Shown: in pieces, positions 48,104-57,103 of the stretch
Position numbering within the stretch: the stretch's first letter is position 1
Layout: the number at the start of each line of letters is the position of its first letter
Assembly (NCBI RefSeq): GCF_020386615.1
Contig: NZ_CP077769.1
Span: forward strand, 2,542,001-2,606,000
Reading direction: 5' to 3'
DNA length: 64,000 nt
Source: Chitinophaga pendula
GTDB taxonomy: Bacteria; Bacteroidota; Bacteroidia; Chitinophagales; Chitinophagaceae
Made by a program: the position numbers and the translations under genes
Notes under the pieces: model-generated
Databases searched by the model: none
What the model was told of the DNA's origin: nothing
What the model saw: the letters and a program-made list of their open reading frames with translations, nothing else

Positions 48104-48838
48104 ATGATTCGGGGTCAGCGAGCGGAGATAATTGCGCAATTGCAGCAGGACATCCTTTTATTACAAGGGTTTAAGCCAGTTGCGGCAACTACTGTGCAGG
48201 TGGGGTTGGGGATGATGGCGGATGCTTTTCCGAACGGGGTGTTTCCTACGGGAGCTATTCATGAGATGATTGGAGGGAGTGCGGAGGAGGTGGCGGCTAC
48301 GACGGGATTTATAGGAGGGATATTGGGGGCGATGATGGAGCGGGGAGGGGCATGTTTGTGGATAGGGAGGACGGAGTGTGTTTTTCCGCCGGCGTTTGCG
48401 ATGTATGGTATTGCGCCGGAGCGTATGATCTTTATACGTTTGGAGCGGGATAAGGATATTTTGTGGGCGATGGAGGAGGCGTTGCAATGTGAGGGATTGG
48501 TGGCGGTGGTGGGGGAGATACGGGAGGTGAGTTTTACGGTATCGAGGCGTTTGCAGCTGGCGGTGGAGCGGAGTCATGTGACGGGATTTGTGCTGCGTTA
48601 CCGGCCGCGCAGGCTGGAGGCGACGGCATGTGTGGCTCGTTGGCAGGTGCGGCCGCAGGCGAGTATATCGGAGGGGGATTTGCCCGGGGTGGGATATCCT
48701 TGTTGGGAGGTGTCGTTGCTGAAGGTGCGGAATGGGCGTACGGGGGTATGGAAGATCGGGTGGTCGGCAGGTCGTTTTTGTGCAGCGGATACGGTTGTGC
48801 CGGCGATATCGCCGGTGCGGTGGCGTAATATAGGATAG
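48104..48838 (+). CDS. imuA: ImuA-like mutasome protein (RecA/SulA-like fold)
   Basis: A 244-residue protein of the ImuA family of RecA-like proteins. Recognisable parts are GVFPTGAIHEMIGG near residue 45, the core GAMMERGGACLWIGR and FAMYGIAPERMIFIRLERDKDILWAMEEAL, then VVGEIREVSFTVSRRLQLA. A true Walker A (GxxxxGKT) is missing, as in ImuA proteins. ImuA recruits or supports ImuB and DnaE2 in error-prone translesion synthesis after DNA damage. It is the first gene of the cassette, with one base between its stop codon and the imuB ATG. Promoter and palindrome signals lie upstream. Confidence 0.9.
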   Translation: MIRGQRAEIIAQLQQDILLLQGFKPVAATTVQVGLGMMADAFPNGVFPTGAIHEMIGGSAEEVAATTGFIGGILGAMMERGGACLWIGRTECVFPPAFAMYGIAPERMIFIRLERDKDILWAMEEALQCEGLVAVVGEIREVSFTVSRRLQLAVERSHVTGFVLRYRPRRLEATACVARWQVRPQASISEGDLPGVGYPCWEVSLLKVRNGRTGVWKIGWSAGRFCAADTVVPAISPVRWRNIG

Positions 48839-48839
48839 T

Positions 48840-50342
48840 ATGCAGGTGCGTTATGCAGTGATATGGTTCCGGCATTTGGTGACGGATTGGTTTATACGCC
48901 GCAGGCCTGCCTTGCGGCCGGAGGCGTTTGTGTTGACGACGGCATCGCATGGGCGGCAGGTGGTGACGGCGGCGAGTGAGCAGGCGGAGGGGCAAGGAGT
49001 GAGTGTGGGGATGGTGTTGGCGGATGCGCGGGCGATCGTACCGTTGTTGCAGCGATTTGATGATCCTGCGGGGGTGCGGGAGCGGTTACTGCAGGGCTTG
49101 GGAGCGTGGTGTATGCAATATACGCCGGTGGTGGGAGTGGGCTTGCCGGACGGGTTGTGTCTGGATATTACGGGTTGTGCGCATTTGTGGGGAGGGGAGC
49201 GGGCTTATCTGGACCATATGATGGGCAGGTTGCAGCAATTAGGGTATGATGTGGCGGTGGGGGTAGCGGATACGATTGGTACGGCGTGGGCGGTAGCTCA
49301 TTATGGGGGTACTGGTCAGATTGTGGCTCCGGGGGAGCAGCGGGCGGTATTGTCCGGATTGCCAGCGGCGGCATTACGCCTGGAGGCTGGCATAGCGGAG
49401 CGATTGCTGAAGTTGGGGTTAATGCGTATCGGGCATATTATTGACATGCAGCGATCGGCGTTGCGGCGTCGTTTTGGGGAGGAGTTGCTGGTGCGGCTGG
49501 ATCAGGCGGTGGGGTTGGAGCGGGAGGTGATCGTGCCTATAGAGCCGGCGGTGCCGTTTGTAGAGCGGCTGCCTTGCCTGGAGCCTATTGTGACGCGTAC
49601 GGGTATTGAGATTGCGTTGGAGCGGCTGTTGGAGCTGTTATGTGAGCGGCTCCGGCGGGAGGGTAAAGGTATCCGTGCGGCGGTGTTCAAGGGGTACCGG
49701 GTAGATGGGAAGATCGTGGCGGTGGATATTGGTACGAGCCGACCTTCTCGGCAGGTGAAACATTTATATAAGTTATTTGCGCTCAAGTTGTCGTTGATCG
49801 CGCCGGCGTTGGGGATAGAGCTTTTCCTGCTGGAGGCTACGCATGTGGCGGCATTGAGTCCGGAGCAGGAGGTGTTGTGGAGTACGCGGCAGGGGTTGGC
49901 GGATGAGCGGCTGGCGCGGTTGCTGGAACGGTTGGCCGGTAAGATGGGGCCAGGGGTGGTACATCGTTATTTACCTGCGGAGCATCATTGGCCGGAGCGA
50001 TCTGTGCGGGTGGCGGAGGGGTTGGAGGAGCAGCCGGCTATTGCCTGGCGAACAGACCGGCCGCGGCCGGTAAGGCTGCTGGCGACGCCGGAGCCGATTG
50101 TGGTGGCGGCCCCTATTCCTGATTATCCGCCTATGCATTTCCGTTATAAGGAGCGGGTGCATGTGGTGAAAAAGGCGGATGGCCCGGAGCGTATAGAGCG
50201 GGAGTGGTGGCTGGATGGGGGGCAGCACCGGGATTATTATACGGTAGAAGATGAAGAAGGGCAGCGTTATTGGATATTCCGGCTGGGGCATTATGATGCC
50301 GAGCGGACCTATGGCTGGTTCATACATGGTTTTTTTGCCTGA
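48840..50342 (+). CDS. imuB: ImuB-like Y-family polymerase homologue
   Basis: A 500-residue Y-family protein. The N-terminus reads MQVRYAVIWFRHLVTDWF, where active polymerases have a DxDxF catalytic motif; that Asp is missing here, as is typical for ImuB, which acts as a hub rather than an enzyme. Later parts fit the family: SHGRQVVTAASEQAEGQGV, GLCLDITGCAHLWGGE, a little-finger-like region, and a long C-terminal tail rich in Arg and Pro that would bind partners. It joins ImuA and DnaE2 and the sliding clamp. A short clamp-binding motif is not clearly identifiable by eye. The dnaE2 gene follows after 23 bases. Confidence 0.93.
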   Translation: MQVRYAVIWFRHLVTDWFIRRRPALRPEAFVLTTASHGRQVVTAASEQAEGQGVSVGMVLADARAIVPLLQRFDDPAGVRERLLQGLGAWCMQYTPVVGVGLPDGLCLDITGCAHLWGGERAYLDHMMGRLQQLGYDVAVGVADTIGTAWAVAHYGGTGQIVAPGEQRAVLSGLPAAALRLEAGIAERLLKLGLMRIGHIIDMQRSALRRRFGEELLVRLDQAVGLEREVIVPIEPAVPFVERLPCLEPIVTRTGIEIALERLLELLCERLRREGKGIRAAVFKGYRVDGKIVAVDIGTSRPSRQVKHLYKLFALKLSLIAPALGIELFLLEATHVAALSPEQEVLWSTRQGLADERLARLLERLAGKMGPGVVHRYLPAEHHWPERSVRVAEGLEEQPAIAWRTDRPRPVRLLATPEPIVVAAPIPDYPPMHFRYKERVHVVKKADGPERIEREWWLDGGQHRDYYTVEDEEGQRYWIFRLGHYDAERTYGWFIHGFFA

Positions 50343-50365
50343 GTGTTATTGTAAAAAGGGGGCGT

Positions 50366-53300
50366 ATGTATTACACAGAGTTACAGGTGACCAGTAATTT
50401 TTCTTTTTTACGGGGGGCTTCTCACCCGGAGGAATTGGTAGAGCAGGCGGCGGCCTATGGTTATAAGGAGATCGCCATTACTGATCATAATACGCTGGCA
50501 GGTATTGTGCGGGCGCATACGGCGGCGAAGGCCAGCGGTATCCGTATTATTGTAGGATGCCAGCTAAACCTGCTGGATGGACCGTCGTTGCTGGCTTATC
50601 CTACGAACAAGGATGCTTACAGCCGGCTTTCTGCTTTATTGACGCAAGGTAATCTGCGGGCAGAGAAAGGAGATTGTCATCTTTATGCGGCGGATGTATT
50701 TGCGCATAGTGCCGGTATGAAATTTATTGTGCTCCCTCCTGCCGGTTTAAATATTCACTTTGACTATAACGAAGATTTTAAGGTAGCGCTGCGCGGGTAC
50801 CGGCAGGCATTGGGCTCATCGTTGTACCTGGCGGCGAAGCGGAGTTACCAAGGGGATGATCTGAAGCGATTATACCGGTTGGATCAGTTGTCTGTACAGC
50901 TGGATATTCCATTGGTGGCGGTTAACGATGTGCATTACCACCATCCTGAGCGGCGGCAGTTGCAGGATGTGCTGACTTGTGTGCGGGAGAAGTGTACGAT
51001 TTATACTGCTGGTTTTTTGCTGCATGAGAATGCGGAGCGTTATCTGAAGCCGGTGGCGGAGATGACGCGGTTGTTCCGGCAGTATCCGGCGGCGATCCGT
51101 CATACGCAGGAGATCGTGGCAGCCTGTACATTCTCGCTGGATAGTCTGGAGTATGTGTATCCGGAGGAGTTAACGACGGAGGGGAGGACCCCGCAGGAGG
51201 AGCTGACGATGCTGGCCTGGGAGGGGGCGAAGGAGCGGTTTCCGGAGGGGATACCGGAGAAGGCGATTGACAATATCAACTATGAATTGCGGTTTATTAA
51301 GGAGATGCACTATGCGCCTTATTTTTTGACGGTTCATGACATTGTCCGTTTTGCGCGGGGGCAGGGTATTCTTTGTCAGGGGCGGGGTTCTGCGGCTAAT
51401 TCGACGGTTTGTTATTGTCTGGGGATTACGTCGGTGAATCCGGCTAAGTTCGACCTGTTATTTGAGCGTTTTATTTCTTCTGCGCGGAATGAGCCACCGG
51501 ATATTGATGTTGATTTTGAGCATGAGCGGCGGGAGGAGGTGATTCAGTATATCTACAATAAGTATGGTCGTGACAGGGCGGCTATTGTGGCTACGGTGAC
51601 GCAGCAGCGGGAGAAGGGGGCGATCCGTGATGTAGGAAAGGCGATGGGCTTGTCGGTGGATATGATCAATTACTTGGCGGCTAATGAGTGGGAAGTGCAT
51701 CCGGCGGATGCTCACCTGGCGAAGGTGCTGGAGCTGACGGACCTGATGATTGGTTTTCCGCGGCAATTGGGGCAGCATACGGGTGGTTTTGTGATCACGC
51801 AGGGTAAGTTGTCTGACCTATGCCCGATATTGAATGCGCGGATGGAGAACAGGACCTGTATTGAATGGAACAAGGATGATATTGATGCTTTAGGGTTTAT
51901 GAAGATAGATGTGTTGGCGTTGGGGATGCTGACCTGTGTCCGGAAGGCTTTTGACCTGACCAGGCAGCATCATGGGGAGGATTGGACGCTGGCTACTATT
52001 CCGGAGGATGATCCTAAGGTATATGCGATGATCAGTGAAGCAGATACGATTGGGGTGTTCCAGGTCGAGAGCCGTGCGCAGCAGTCGATGTTGCCTAGGT
52101 TGCGTCCTAAAAAATTCTATGACCTGGTGATAGAGGTGGCGATCGTGCGGCCGGGGCCTATACAGGGGGATATGGTGCATCCGTATCTGCGGAGAAGGGA
52201 TGGGATAGAAAATGTGGAATATCCTTCGAAGGAGTTAGAGGAGATATTGAAGAAGACATTGGGGGTGCCTTTATTCCAGGAGCAGGCGATGCGGATCGCG
52301 ATCGTGGCGGCGGGATTTACGCCGGCGGAGGCAGATGAGCTGCGGCGTAGTATGGCTACTTTTAAAAGTCATGGGCAGGTAACGAAATTTGAAAAGAAGC
52401 TGGTGGATGGGATGGTGGGCAATGGGTATGAGGAGGCATTTGCGCGGCGGGTATTCAAGCAGCTGGAGGGGTTTGGCAGTTATGGTTTTCCGGAGAGTCA
52501 TGCGGCCAGTTTTGCTTTGCTGGTATATGTGTCTTCCTGGCTGAAATGTTATCATCCGGATGTATTTGCCTGTGCGTTGCTGAACAGTATGCCGATGGGC
52601 TTTTACCAGCCGGCGCAGATCGTGATCGATGCGCAGAAACACGGGGTGGAAGTGCGGCCGGTGGATGTAAACTATTCGTACTGGGATAATACTTTGGAGG
52701 AGAAGGTAGGGGATCATTGTGCATTGCGGCTGGGATTCCGGCAGGTGAAAGGGGTGAGGGAGGAGGACATGCAGTTGCTGCTTGCCGGGCGGGGTGCGGG
52801 TTATTGCAGTATTCAGCAGATACGGGATGCTGGTGTGGAGGAGGCGGTGCTGGAGCGGCTGGCGAATGCGGATGCTTTCCGTTCGGTGCGTATGGACCGG
52901 CGGCAGGCTTTGTGGGAGACGGTGGCATTGCAGGATGTACCTACGGGGCTTTTTGCGGGGCAGCCTTCTAACAGCGAGGTGGAGGCGCCGGCGGTATTAC
53001 CTGAGATGACGGCAGGTGAGCATGTGATCCATGATTATGCGACTACGTCGCTTTCGCTGAAGGCGCATCCGGTAAGTTTTGTGCGGGAGCAATTGCGATT
53101 GCTCCATACCGTTACTGCGGAGGAGCTTATTACGATGGCAGACGGTATGCCAGTGAAGATTGCCGGCCTGGTACTCGTACGGCAGCGGCCTGGCACGGCC
53201 AGCGGAGTTTGTTTTATTACGATAGAGGATGAAACGGGTACTGCCAACCTGGTAGTGTTTCAGCAATTGTTCAGTAAGTACCGGAAGGAGATCGTACGGG

Positions 53301-53548
53301 CGAAATTATTGATGGTAGATGGGACGTTACAGCGGGAGGGGACGGTGATACATGTGGTGGTACAGCGTTGTTATAATGTGTCGCGGTTATTGCGGCAGCT
53401 GACGGCTCCGGCCGAGGTGGCTAACCGGGATGTAGCACCTGTAGCCGGCGATCCCGGGCACCAGGTGTATACGCCTTCGCCGCAGGGAGCGGCGGCATTG
53501 AATAGCCGGCAGGAGGAGATATTCCCTGAAGCCAGGAATTTTAAATAA
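50366..53548 (+). CDS. dnaE2: Error-prone DNA polymerase III alpha subunit DnaE2
   Basis: A 1060-residue C-family polymerase, close to the usual DnaE2 length and shorter than replicative DnaE. Residues 1-~280 are a PHP domain (FLRGASHPEELVEQAAAYGY, ITDHNTLAGI). The polymerase centre has PPDIDVDFEHERREE with Asp379, Asp381 and Asp383. GRGSAANSTVCYCLGIT, RPGPIQGDMVHPYLRRR and GSYGFPESHAASFALLVYVS are characteristic. A helix-hairpin-helix region and an OB fold (VKIAGLVLVRQRPGTASGVCF) follow. It carries out mutagenic lesion bypass with ImuA and ImuB. Last gene of the three-gene cassette; a small GG-leader peptide gene begins 63 bases after it. Confidence 0.95.
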   Translation: MYYTELQVTSNFSFLRGASHPEELVEQAAAYGYKEIAITDHNTLAGIVRAHTAAKASGIRIIVGCQLNLLDGPSLLAYPTNKDAYSRLSALLTQGNLRAEKGDCHLYAADVFAHSAGMKFIVLPPAGLNIHFDYNEDFKVALRGYRQALGSSLYLAAKRSYQGDDLKRLYRLDQLSVQLDIPLVAVNDVHYHHPERRQLQDVLTCVREKCTIYTAGFLLHENAERYLKPVAEMTRLFRQYPAAIRHTQEIVAACTFSLDSLEYVYPEELTTEGRTPQEELTMLAWEGAKERFPEGIPEKAIDNINYELRFIKEMHYAPYFLTVHDIVRFARGQGILCQGRGSAANSTVCYCLGITSVNPAKFDLLFERFISSARNEPPDIDVDFEHERREEVIQYIYNKYGRDRAAIVATVTQQREKGAIRDVGKAMGLSVDMINYLAANEWEVHPADAHLAKVLELTDLMIGFPRQLGQHTGGFVITQGKLSDLCPILNARMENRTCIEWNKDDIDALGFMKIDVLALGMLTCVRKAFDLTRQHHGEDWTLATIPEDDPKVYAMISEADTIGVFQVESRAQQSMLPRLRPKKFYDLVIEVAIVRPGPIQGDMVHPYLRRRDGIENVEYPSKELEEILKKTLGVPLFQEQAMRIAIVAAGFTPAEADELRRSMATFKSHGQVTKFEKKLVDGMVGNGYEEAFARRVFKQLEGFGSYGFPESHAASFALLVYVSSWLKCYHPDVFACALLNSMPMGFYQPAQIVIDAQKHGVEVRPVDVNYSYWDNTLEEKVGDHCALRLGFRQVKGVREEDMQLLLAGRGAGYCSIQQIRDAGVEEAVLERLANADAFRSVRMDRRQALWETVALQDVPTGLFAGQPSNSEVEAPAVLPEMTAGEHVIHDYATTSLSLKAHPVSFVREQLRLLHTVTAEELITMADGMPVKIAGLVLVRQRPGTASGVCFITIEDETGTANLVVFQQLFSKYRKEIVRAKLLMVDGTLQREGTVIHVVVQRCYNVSRLLRQLTAPAEVANRDVAPVAGDPGHQVYTPSPQGAAALNSRQEEIFPEARNFK

Positions 53549-53611
53549 CATACAGCCGCTGCTGTTAGGTTGCTGTGGAGTGTCATTATTTTCAATGAAA
53601 CAACCATTATC

Positions 53612-53800
53612 ATGAAAACAATCACCGGCAAGATGAAATTATCCCGTCAGGCGCTCCGAACTATAAAGGGCGGAGGGAAAAAGACAGTAGAACTTTGTTC
53701 CAGTTATTTATGTACGCGCAATAATCCATGTCCGGATGAGTGCCGTTGTGAGCCGATGCGGCCGGGTAGTACTATTGGTCAATGTGTGGACATTAACTGA
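53612..53800 (+). CDS. Small double-glycine-leader peptide with six cysteines
   Basis: A 62-residue peptide. The ATG at 53612 is chosen because MKTITGKMKLSRQALRTIKGG is a standard Bacteroidota GG leader (basic, SRxxLxxIxGG); the frame is open upstream to 53570. The core after the glycines carries six cysteines (29, 34, 40, 44, 46, 58), Pro-rich, without a recognised fold. The pattern is compatible with a disulfide-stabilised mini-protein or a modified peptide. It lies on the same strand 63 bases behind dnaE2 and before a strong terminator, so it could be co-transcribed with the mutasome cassette. No C39 transporter or modifying enzyme is nearby. The function is unknown. Confidence 0.78.
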   Translation: MKTITGKMKLSRQALRTIKGGGKKTVELCSSYLCTRNNPCPDECRCEPMRPGSTIGQCVDIN

Positions 53801-53820
53801 CCGATGTGAACTGACCTATC

Positions 53821-53839
53821 TCGTACGACAATCGTACGA
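53821..53839. repeat. Paired TCGTACGA palindromes
   Basis: TCGTACGA occurs at 53821-53828 and 53832-53839 with CAA between. Because the 8-mer is its own complement, the pair can form an 8-bp stem with a 3-base loop. It sits between the GG-peptide stop codon and the main terminator. Confidence 0.7.
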
Positions 53840-53843
53840 AGGG

Positions 53844-53884
53844 AAACGCCCTGCCGTTGCTGATGAGGCAACGGCAGGGCGTTT
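53844..53884. terminator. Bidirectional terminator
   Basis: AAACGCCCTGCCGTTGC and its exact complement enclose a 7-base loop. It lies between the GG peptide gene (plus) and the small secreted protein gene (minus), which converge. Confidence 0.88.
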
Positions 53885-53903
53885 GTCATTTGTGCTGATA
53901 ATA

Positions 53904-54302
53904 TTATTCTGACCAGTGAATAAGTGTTACTACGATAAAGCCATCGCTCCCAACTTTACCCTGGCTCAGGGTGATTGTTTCGCGGGAGGCGCCTTCCCAG
54001 GCACCTTCATAAGCGCCGAAGGTATAGGTACCAGCGGGCAGGTCGAAGAATTTGTTTTCTTCAGCGCGTTCGCCGGGGTAGATATATTCTCCTGTCTGAA
54101 CGTTTCTGGCCCAGTATCCTCGAAGGCCGGAGCCGTTTACCGGATTGCCTTTACTGTCCTGCAGGGCGATGCGGACATTGTAAGTGGCGGCAGCTGGTGT
54201 TGGCTGGATGTTAATACTGGTCCTGTTGCTGTTGGGGATAATGGCGTAGCTGTTGGCAAAGATGAAGACGGACAACAAACTGAAAAGCAGTGTTTTTTGC
54301 AT
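53904..54302 (-). CDS. Small secreted beta-sandwich protein, unknown function
   Basis: A 132-residue protein. The ATG at 54302 begins a signal peptide (MQKTLLFSLLSVFIFANSYA); an upstream TTG is a poorer start. The mature part (~110 residues) reads like a carboxypeptidase-regulatory/transthyretin-like beta sandwich: YNVRIALQDSKGNPVNGSG, FFDLPAGTYTFGAYEG and DGFIVVTLIHWSE. Proteins with this shape are often periplasmic or surface accessory domains. It stands alone, convergent with the GG peptide gene. I do not recognise a specific family. Confidence 0.75.
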   Translation of the reverse strand: MQKTLLFSLLSVFIFANSYAIIPNSNRTSINIQPTPAAATYNVRIALQDSKGNPVNGSGLRGYWARNVQTGEYIYPGERAEENKFFDLPAGTYTFGAYEGAWEGASRETITLSQGKVGSDGFIVVTLIHWSE

Positions 54303-54458
54303 GGGTAACAAGATTATGGTTAGGCTTGAAAATAGGTTTTTTCTGTCTGTTGGTTCTGCAATGATTATTATTAAATGTTTAAATCAGGTGGGGAGGCGTA
54401 TGAGTTGTGGAAGAAATGTAACGGTTCCGGAGGCATGGCTTTTGCTGCTAAGTCCGGT

Positions 54459-56057
54459 ATGAAACAGTCCAGTATTTTATTTTTTACCCTACTATTATTG
54501 ATCTGGGGATGCGGCCCTGATAGCAAGAAGGAGGCTGCCACCACGATCACCCCACGTAATACGGCTATACAGCCCGGGAATGCTTATAATGACCTGTTCC
54601 TGGATAGTAGTGCTGTAGAGAAATTCATTACCAGTACGAAGGTGAATGACACTATTGCGGATCGCATGCGTAGTTTCTACAATGCGCGGAACTTTGAGTT
54701 TGCCTGGTTTGACCATACTGGTCTTACGGAGCAGGCGCTTAGTTTCCGCAGTTTGTATGACTATGCCAGTGATACCGTGACGAATAAGGGGTTGGAATAC
54801 CGGTTGGATGCTCTCATTACGGGCGAGAATGATTCGGCGCTTACGGCCAGCGATCCTCAGATCGTAAAGACGGAGTTGCAGTTGACACGGCGGTTCGTGC
54901 AATACTTCCTGGAGAACTTCCATGAGGCCGGCGGATTGCATATTAAACAGCTGGAGTCCTTTATTCCCGCGCAGCGGCAGGAGTTACTATCTTTTGCGGC
55001 GGCGGTAGTGAAAGACAAGGATCAGCGTAAGCTGAGTGACAATAATGCGGATTACGGCGCTTTGCATGAGCAGGTAAAAACGTATGCGGCACTGGTAGAA
55101 AAGGGCGGATGGGATACGTTGCCGGTGCAGAAAAAGCGATCCTATAAAAAAGGGGATAATGATGCTGTTATCGCCGGTATAAAAAAGCGATTATACGTAT
55201 CAGGAGAGTTTAAAGAGCAGGATACAACGCTTGCCTTTACGGAGGGGCTGGAGCAGGCGGTAAAGGCATTCCAGCAAAGTCATGGGTATACGGCCTCGGG
55301 TGTGGTGTCGGATACGCTGTTGCGTGAGATGAATATTCCGGCGCGGTTCAGGTTGCAGCAGTTGCTCATCAATATGGAGCGCATGCGATGGATGCCTGCC
55401 AGCAAAGAAGGCAAGCTGATCACGGTGAATATTCCGGAGTTTATGCTGCATGTTCGGGAAGGCGGTAAGCAGGTGATGGATATGGCGGTGGTAGTGGGGA
55501 GAGAAGGCCACAGTACGGTGATGTTCTCCGGCGAGCTGAACCAGATCGTTTTCAGTCCTTACTGGAATATACCATCCAGTATTGTACGTAAGGAGATATT
55601 AAACAAGAGTAAGCAATACCTGGCTTCGCAAGGGATGGAGACTACGGGTACGCGGAATGGTTTGCCGGTGATACGGCAGAAACCGGGTCCTAAAAATGCT
55701 TTAGGGAGGGTCAAATTCCTGTTCCCTAACAGTTACAATATTTATTTTCATGATACCCCTGCGAAGGGACTTTTTAACCGGGATAAGCGGGCTTATAGCC
55801 ACGGATGTATCCGACTGGCAGACCCGGTGAAGTTAGCGCAATACGTGTTGGCTGATAACAGTGCCTGGCCGCCGGAGCGTATTGACAGTGCGATGAATGC
55901 CGGAAAGGAGAAATGGGTAAAGATCAAGGATCCTGTGCCGGTGTTGATTACCTATTATACGGCCTGGCAGGATGAAAACAAGGTATTGCAGTTCCGGGAA
56001 GACATATACGAGCACGACCATAAAACTGCTGGTAAAATGTTCAGCGATCCACAATAA
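54459..56057 (+). CDS. L,D-transpeptidase, YcbB-like, lipoprotein
   Basis: A 532-residue protein. The ATG at 54459 directly opens a lipoprotein signal (MKQSSILFFTLLLLIWGC, Cys18), so the longer frame from 54375 is not used. The layout is that of YcbB/LdtD: an N-terminal scaffold domain, a peptidoglycan-binding domain (AVKAFQQSHGYTASGVVSDT), and a YkuD catalytic domain with HD at ~432 and YSHGCIRLADP giving His448 and Cys450. It should form 3-3 cross-links in peptidoglycan or attach proteins to it. It is transcribed alone, 222 bases ahead of a second, unrelated L,D-transpeptidase. Confidence 0.93.
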   Translation: MKQSSILFFTLLLLIWGCGPDSKKEAATTITPRNTAIQPGNAYNDLFLDSSAVEKFITSTKVNDTIADRMRSFYNARNFEFAWFDHTGLTEQALSFRSLYDYASDTVTNKGLEYRLDALITGENDSALTASDPQIVKTELQLTRRFVQYFLENFHEAGGLHIKQLESFIPAQRQELLSFAAAVVKDKDQRKLSDNNADYGALHEQVKTYAALVEKGGWDTLPVQKKRSYKKGDNDAVIAGIKKRLYVSGEFKEQDTTLAFTEGLEQAVKAFQQSHGYTASGVVSDTLLREMNIPARFRLQQLLINMERMRWMPASKEGKLITVNIPEFMLHVREGGKQVMDMAVVVGREGHSTVMFSGELNQIVFSPYWNIPSSIVRKEILNKSKQYLASQGMETTGTRNGLPVIRQKPGPKNALGRVKFLFPNSYNIYFHDTPAKGLFNRDKRAYSHGCIRLADPVKLAQYVLADNSAWPPERIDSAMNAGKEKWVKIKDPVPVLITYYTAWQDENKVLQFREDIYEHDHKTAGKMFSDPQ

Positions 56058-56196
56058 ACTTATTATCATAAAAAGCCACTGTACTGCGTTATTCTGTGCT
56101 GTAGCGTTCCCTTTTTGCGCGGAAATATCCTGTTAGGATATTGTTAAAAAGCATGTCCCAACATTCCATTTTGGGGTGTTTTTGGACATTTATTGT

Positions 56197-56204
56197 TAAT
56201 TTTG
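56197..56204 (+). promoter_or_regulatory. Candidate -7 element for the second L,D-transpeptidase
   Basis: TAATTTTG fits TAnnTTTG, with TTTTG further upstream (56169-56173) at a longer than usual spacing. It gives a leader of about 70 bases. Confidence 0.45.
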
Positions 56205-56279
56205 ATCTTCCATCGCAAAGCAGCATTTCCATTTGACATTTTGAGGTTCGCTCTTTTTAGTAACTAAACAGTGTAATGA

Positions 56280-57026
56280 ATGATTAAACCGGATCAGAAA
56301 AAGATCAGGCTGGTGGCTTTTTGTGTATTGTTTTCCACCCTGTTATTCCAGGCAAAGGAGCCATCGGCAGGTCACGTTAATGAACCAGTGGTGAAAAAGG
56401 TTGCCATGCCTACATATACCACCCTGTATGACAGTCTTAAATTAGACTCCCTGGGACTATCCCGCAGGGCATATGATTATGCTATTCAAGGTTATGAAAG
56501 GCTGAAGGATGATGAGAAGCTGGCGAATAAGCAGTTGCTTTCTATCGTTGATTTCAGTTTGCCGTCGAGTAAGAAGCGGTTATTTATCCTGGACCTGGAG
56601 ACAGGTGCTTTGTTGTTCAACACTTTTGTGTCTCACGGGCGTAATTCGGGTAGGGAGCTGGCGACGGCATTTTCCAATGCGCAGAACAGTTTCATGAGTA
56701 GTTTAGGTTTTTATGTGACTGGTGCTACTTACAAAGGGGAGCACGGTTATTCGCTGAAACTGATTGGAGAGGAGAAAGGCATTAACGATAATGCGCTTAG
56801 CCGTGGCATTGTGATGCATAGTGCGGATTATGTAAATGAGGCATTGATCAACAGTCAGGGATATATAGGGCGTAGTTTGGGATGTCCGGCTATTCCTATC
56901 AGCCTGCATAAAAAGATCATTGAGAAGATCCGGAATGGTTCCTGTCTTTTCCTTTACAGCCCTGATACGCATTACCTCGCTAATTCGCAGTTGTTGTCAC
57001 ACAGTGATATGGCGACGAGGATGTAG
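56280..57026 (+). CDS. Murein L,D-transpeptidase catalytic domain protein (YkuD_2 type)
   Basis: A 248-residue exported protein with an N-terminal hydrophobic segment (residues ~9-25). The catalytic region fits the YkuD_2 family: FILDLETGALLFNTFVSHGR, GEHGYSLKLIGEEKGINDNA, RGIVMHSADYVN and GYIGRSLGCPAIP with Cys202 and His180. These proteins are widespread in Bacteroidota and are thought to act on peptidoglycan; the reaction of individual members is often unproven. It has its own candidate promoter and is closed by a bidirectional terminator, so it is probably monocistronic. Confidence 0.9.
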   Translation: MIKPDQKKIRLVAFCVLFSTLLFQAKEPSAGHVNEPVVKKVAMPTYTTLYDSLKLDSLGLSRRAYDYAIQGYERLKDDEKLANKQLLSIVDFSLPSSKKRLFILDLETGALLFNTFVSHGRNSGRELATAFSNAQNSFMSSLGFYVTGATYKGEHGYSLKLIGEEKGINDNALSRGIVMHSADYVNEALINSQGYIGRSLGCPAIPISLHKKIIEKIRNGSCLFLYSPDTHYLANSQLLSHSDMATRM

Positions 57027-57049
57027 GAGATAATATTATTCATATATAG

Positions 57050-57088
57050 CAAAGCGGGTTGACTGATGTATTCGGTCAACCCGCTTTG
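57050..57088. terminator. Bidirectional terminator
   Basis: CAAAGCGGGTTGAC (57050-57063) and GTCAACCCGCTTTG (57075-57088) form a perfect 14-bp stem with an 11-base loop between convergent genes. Confidence 0.87.
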
Positions 57089-57103
57089 TTATGTGTGGTA
57101 TTC

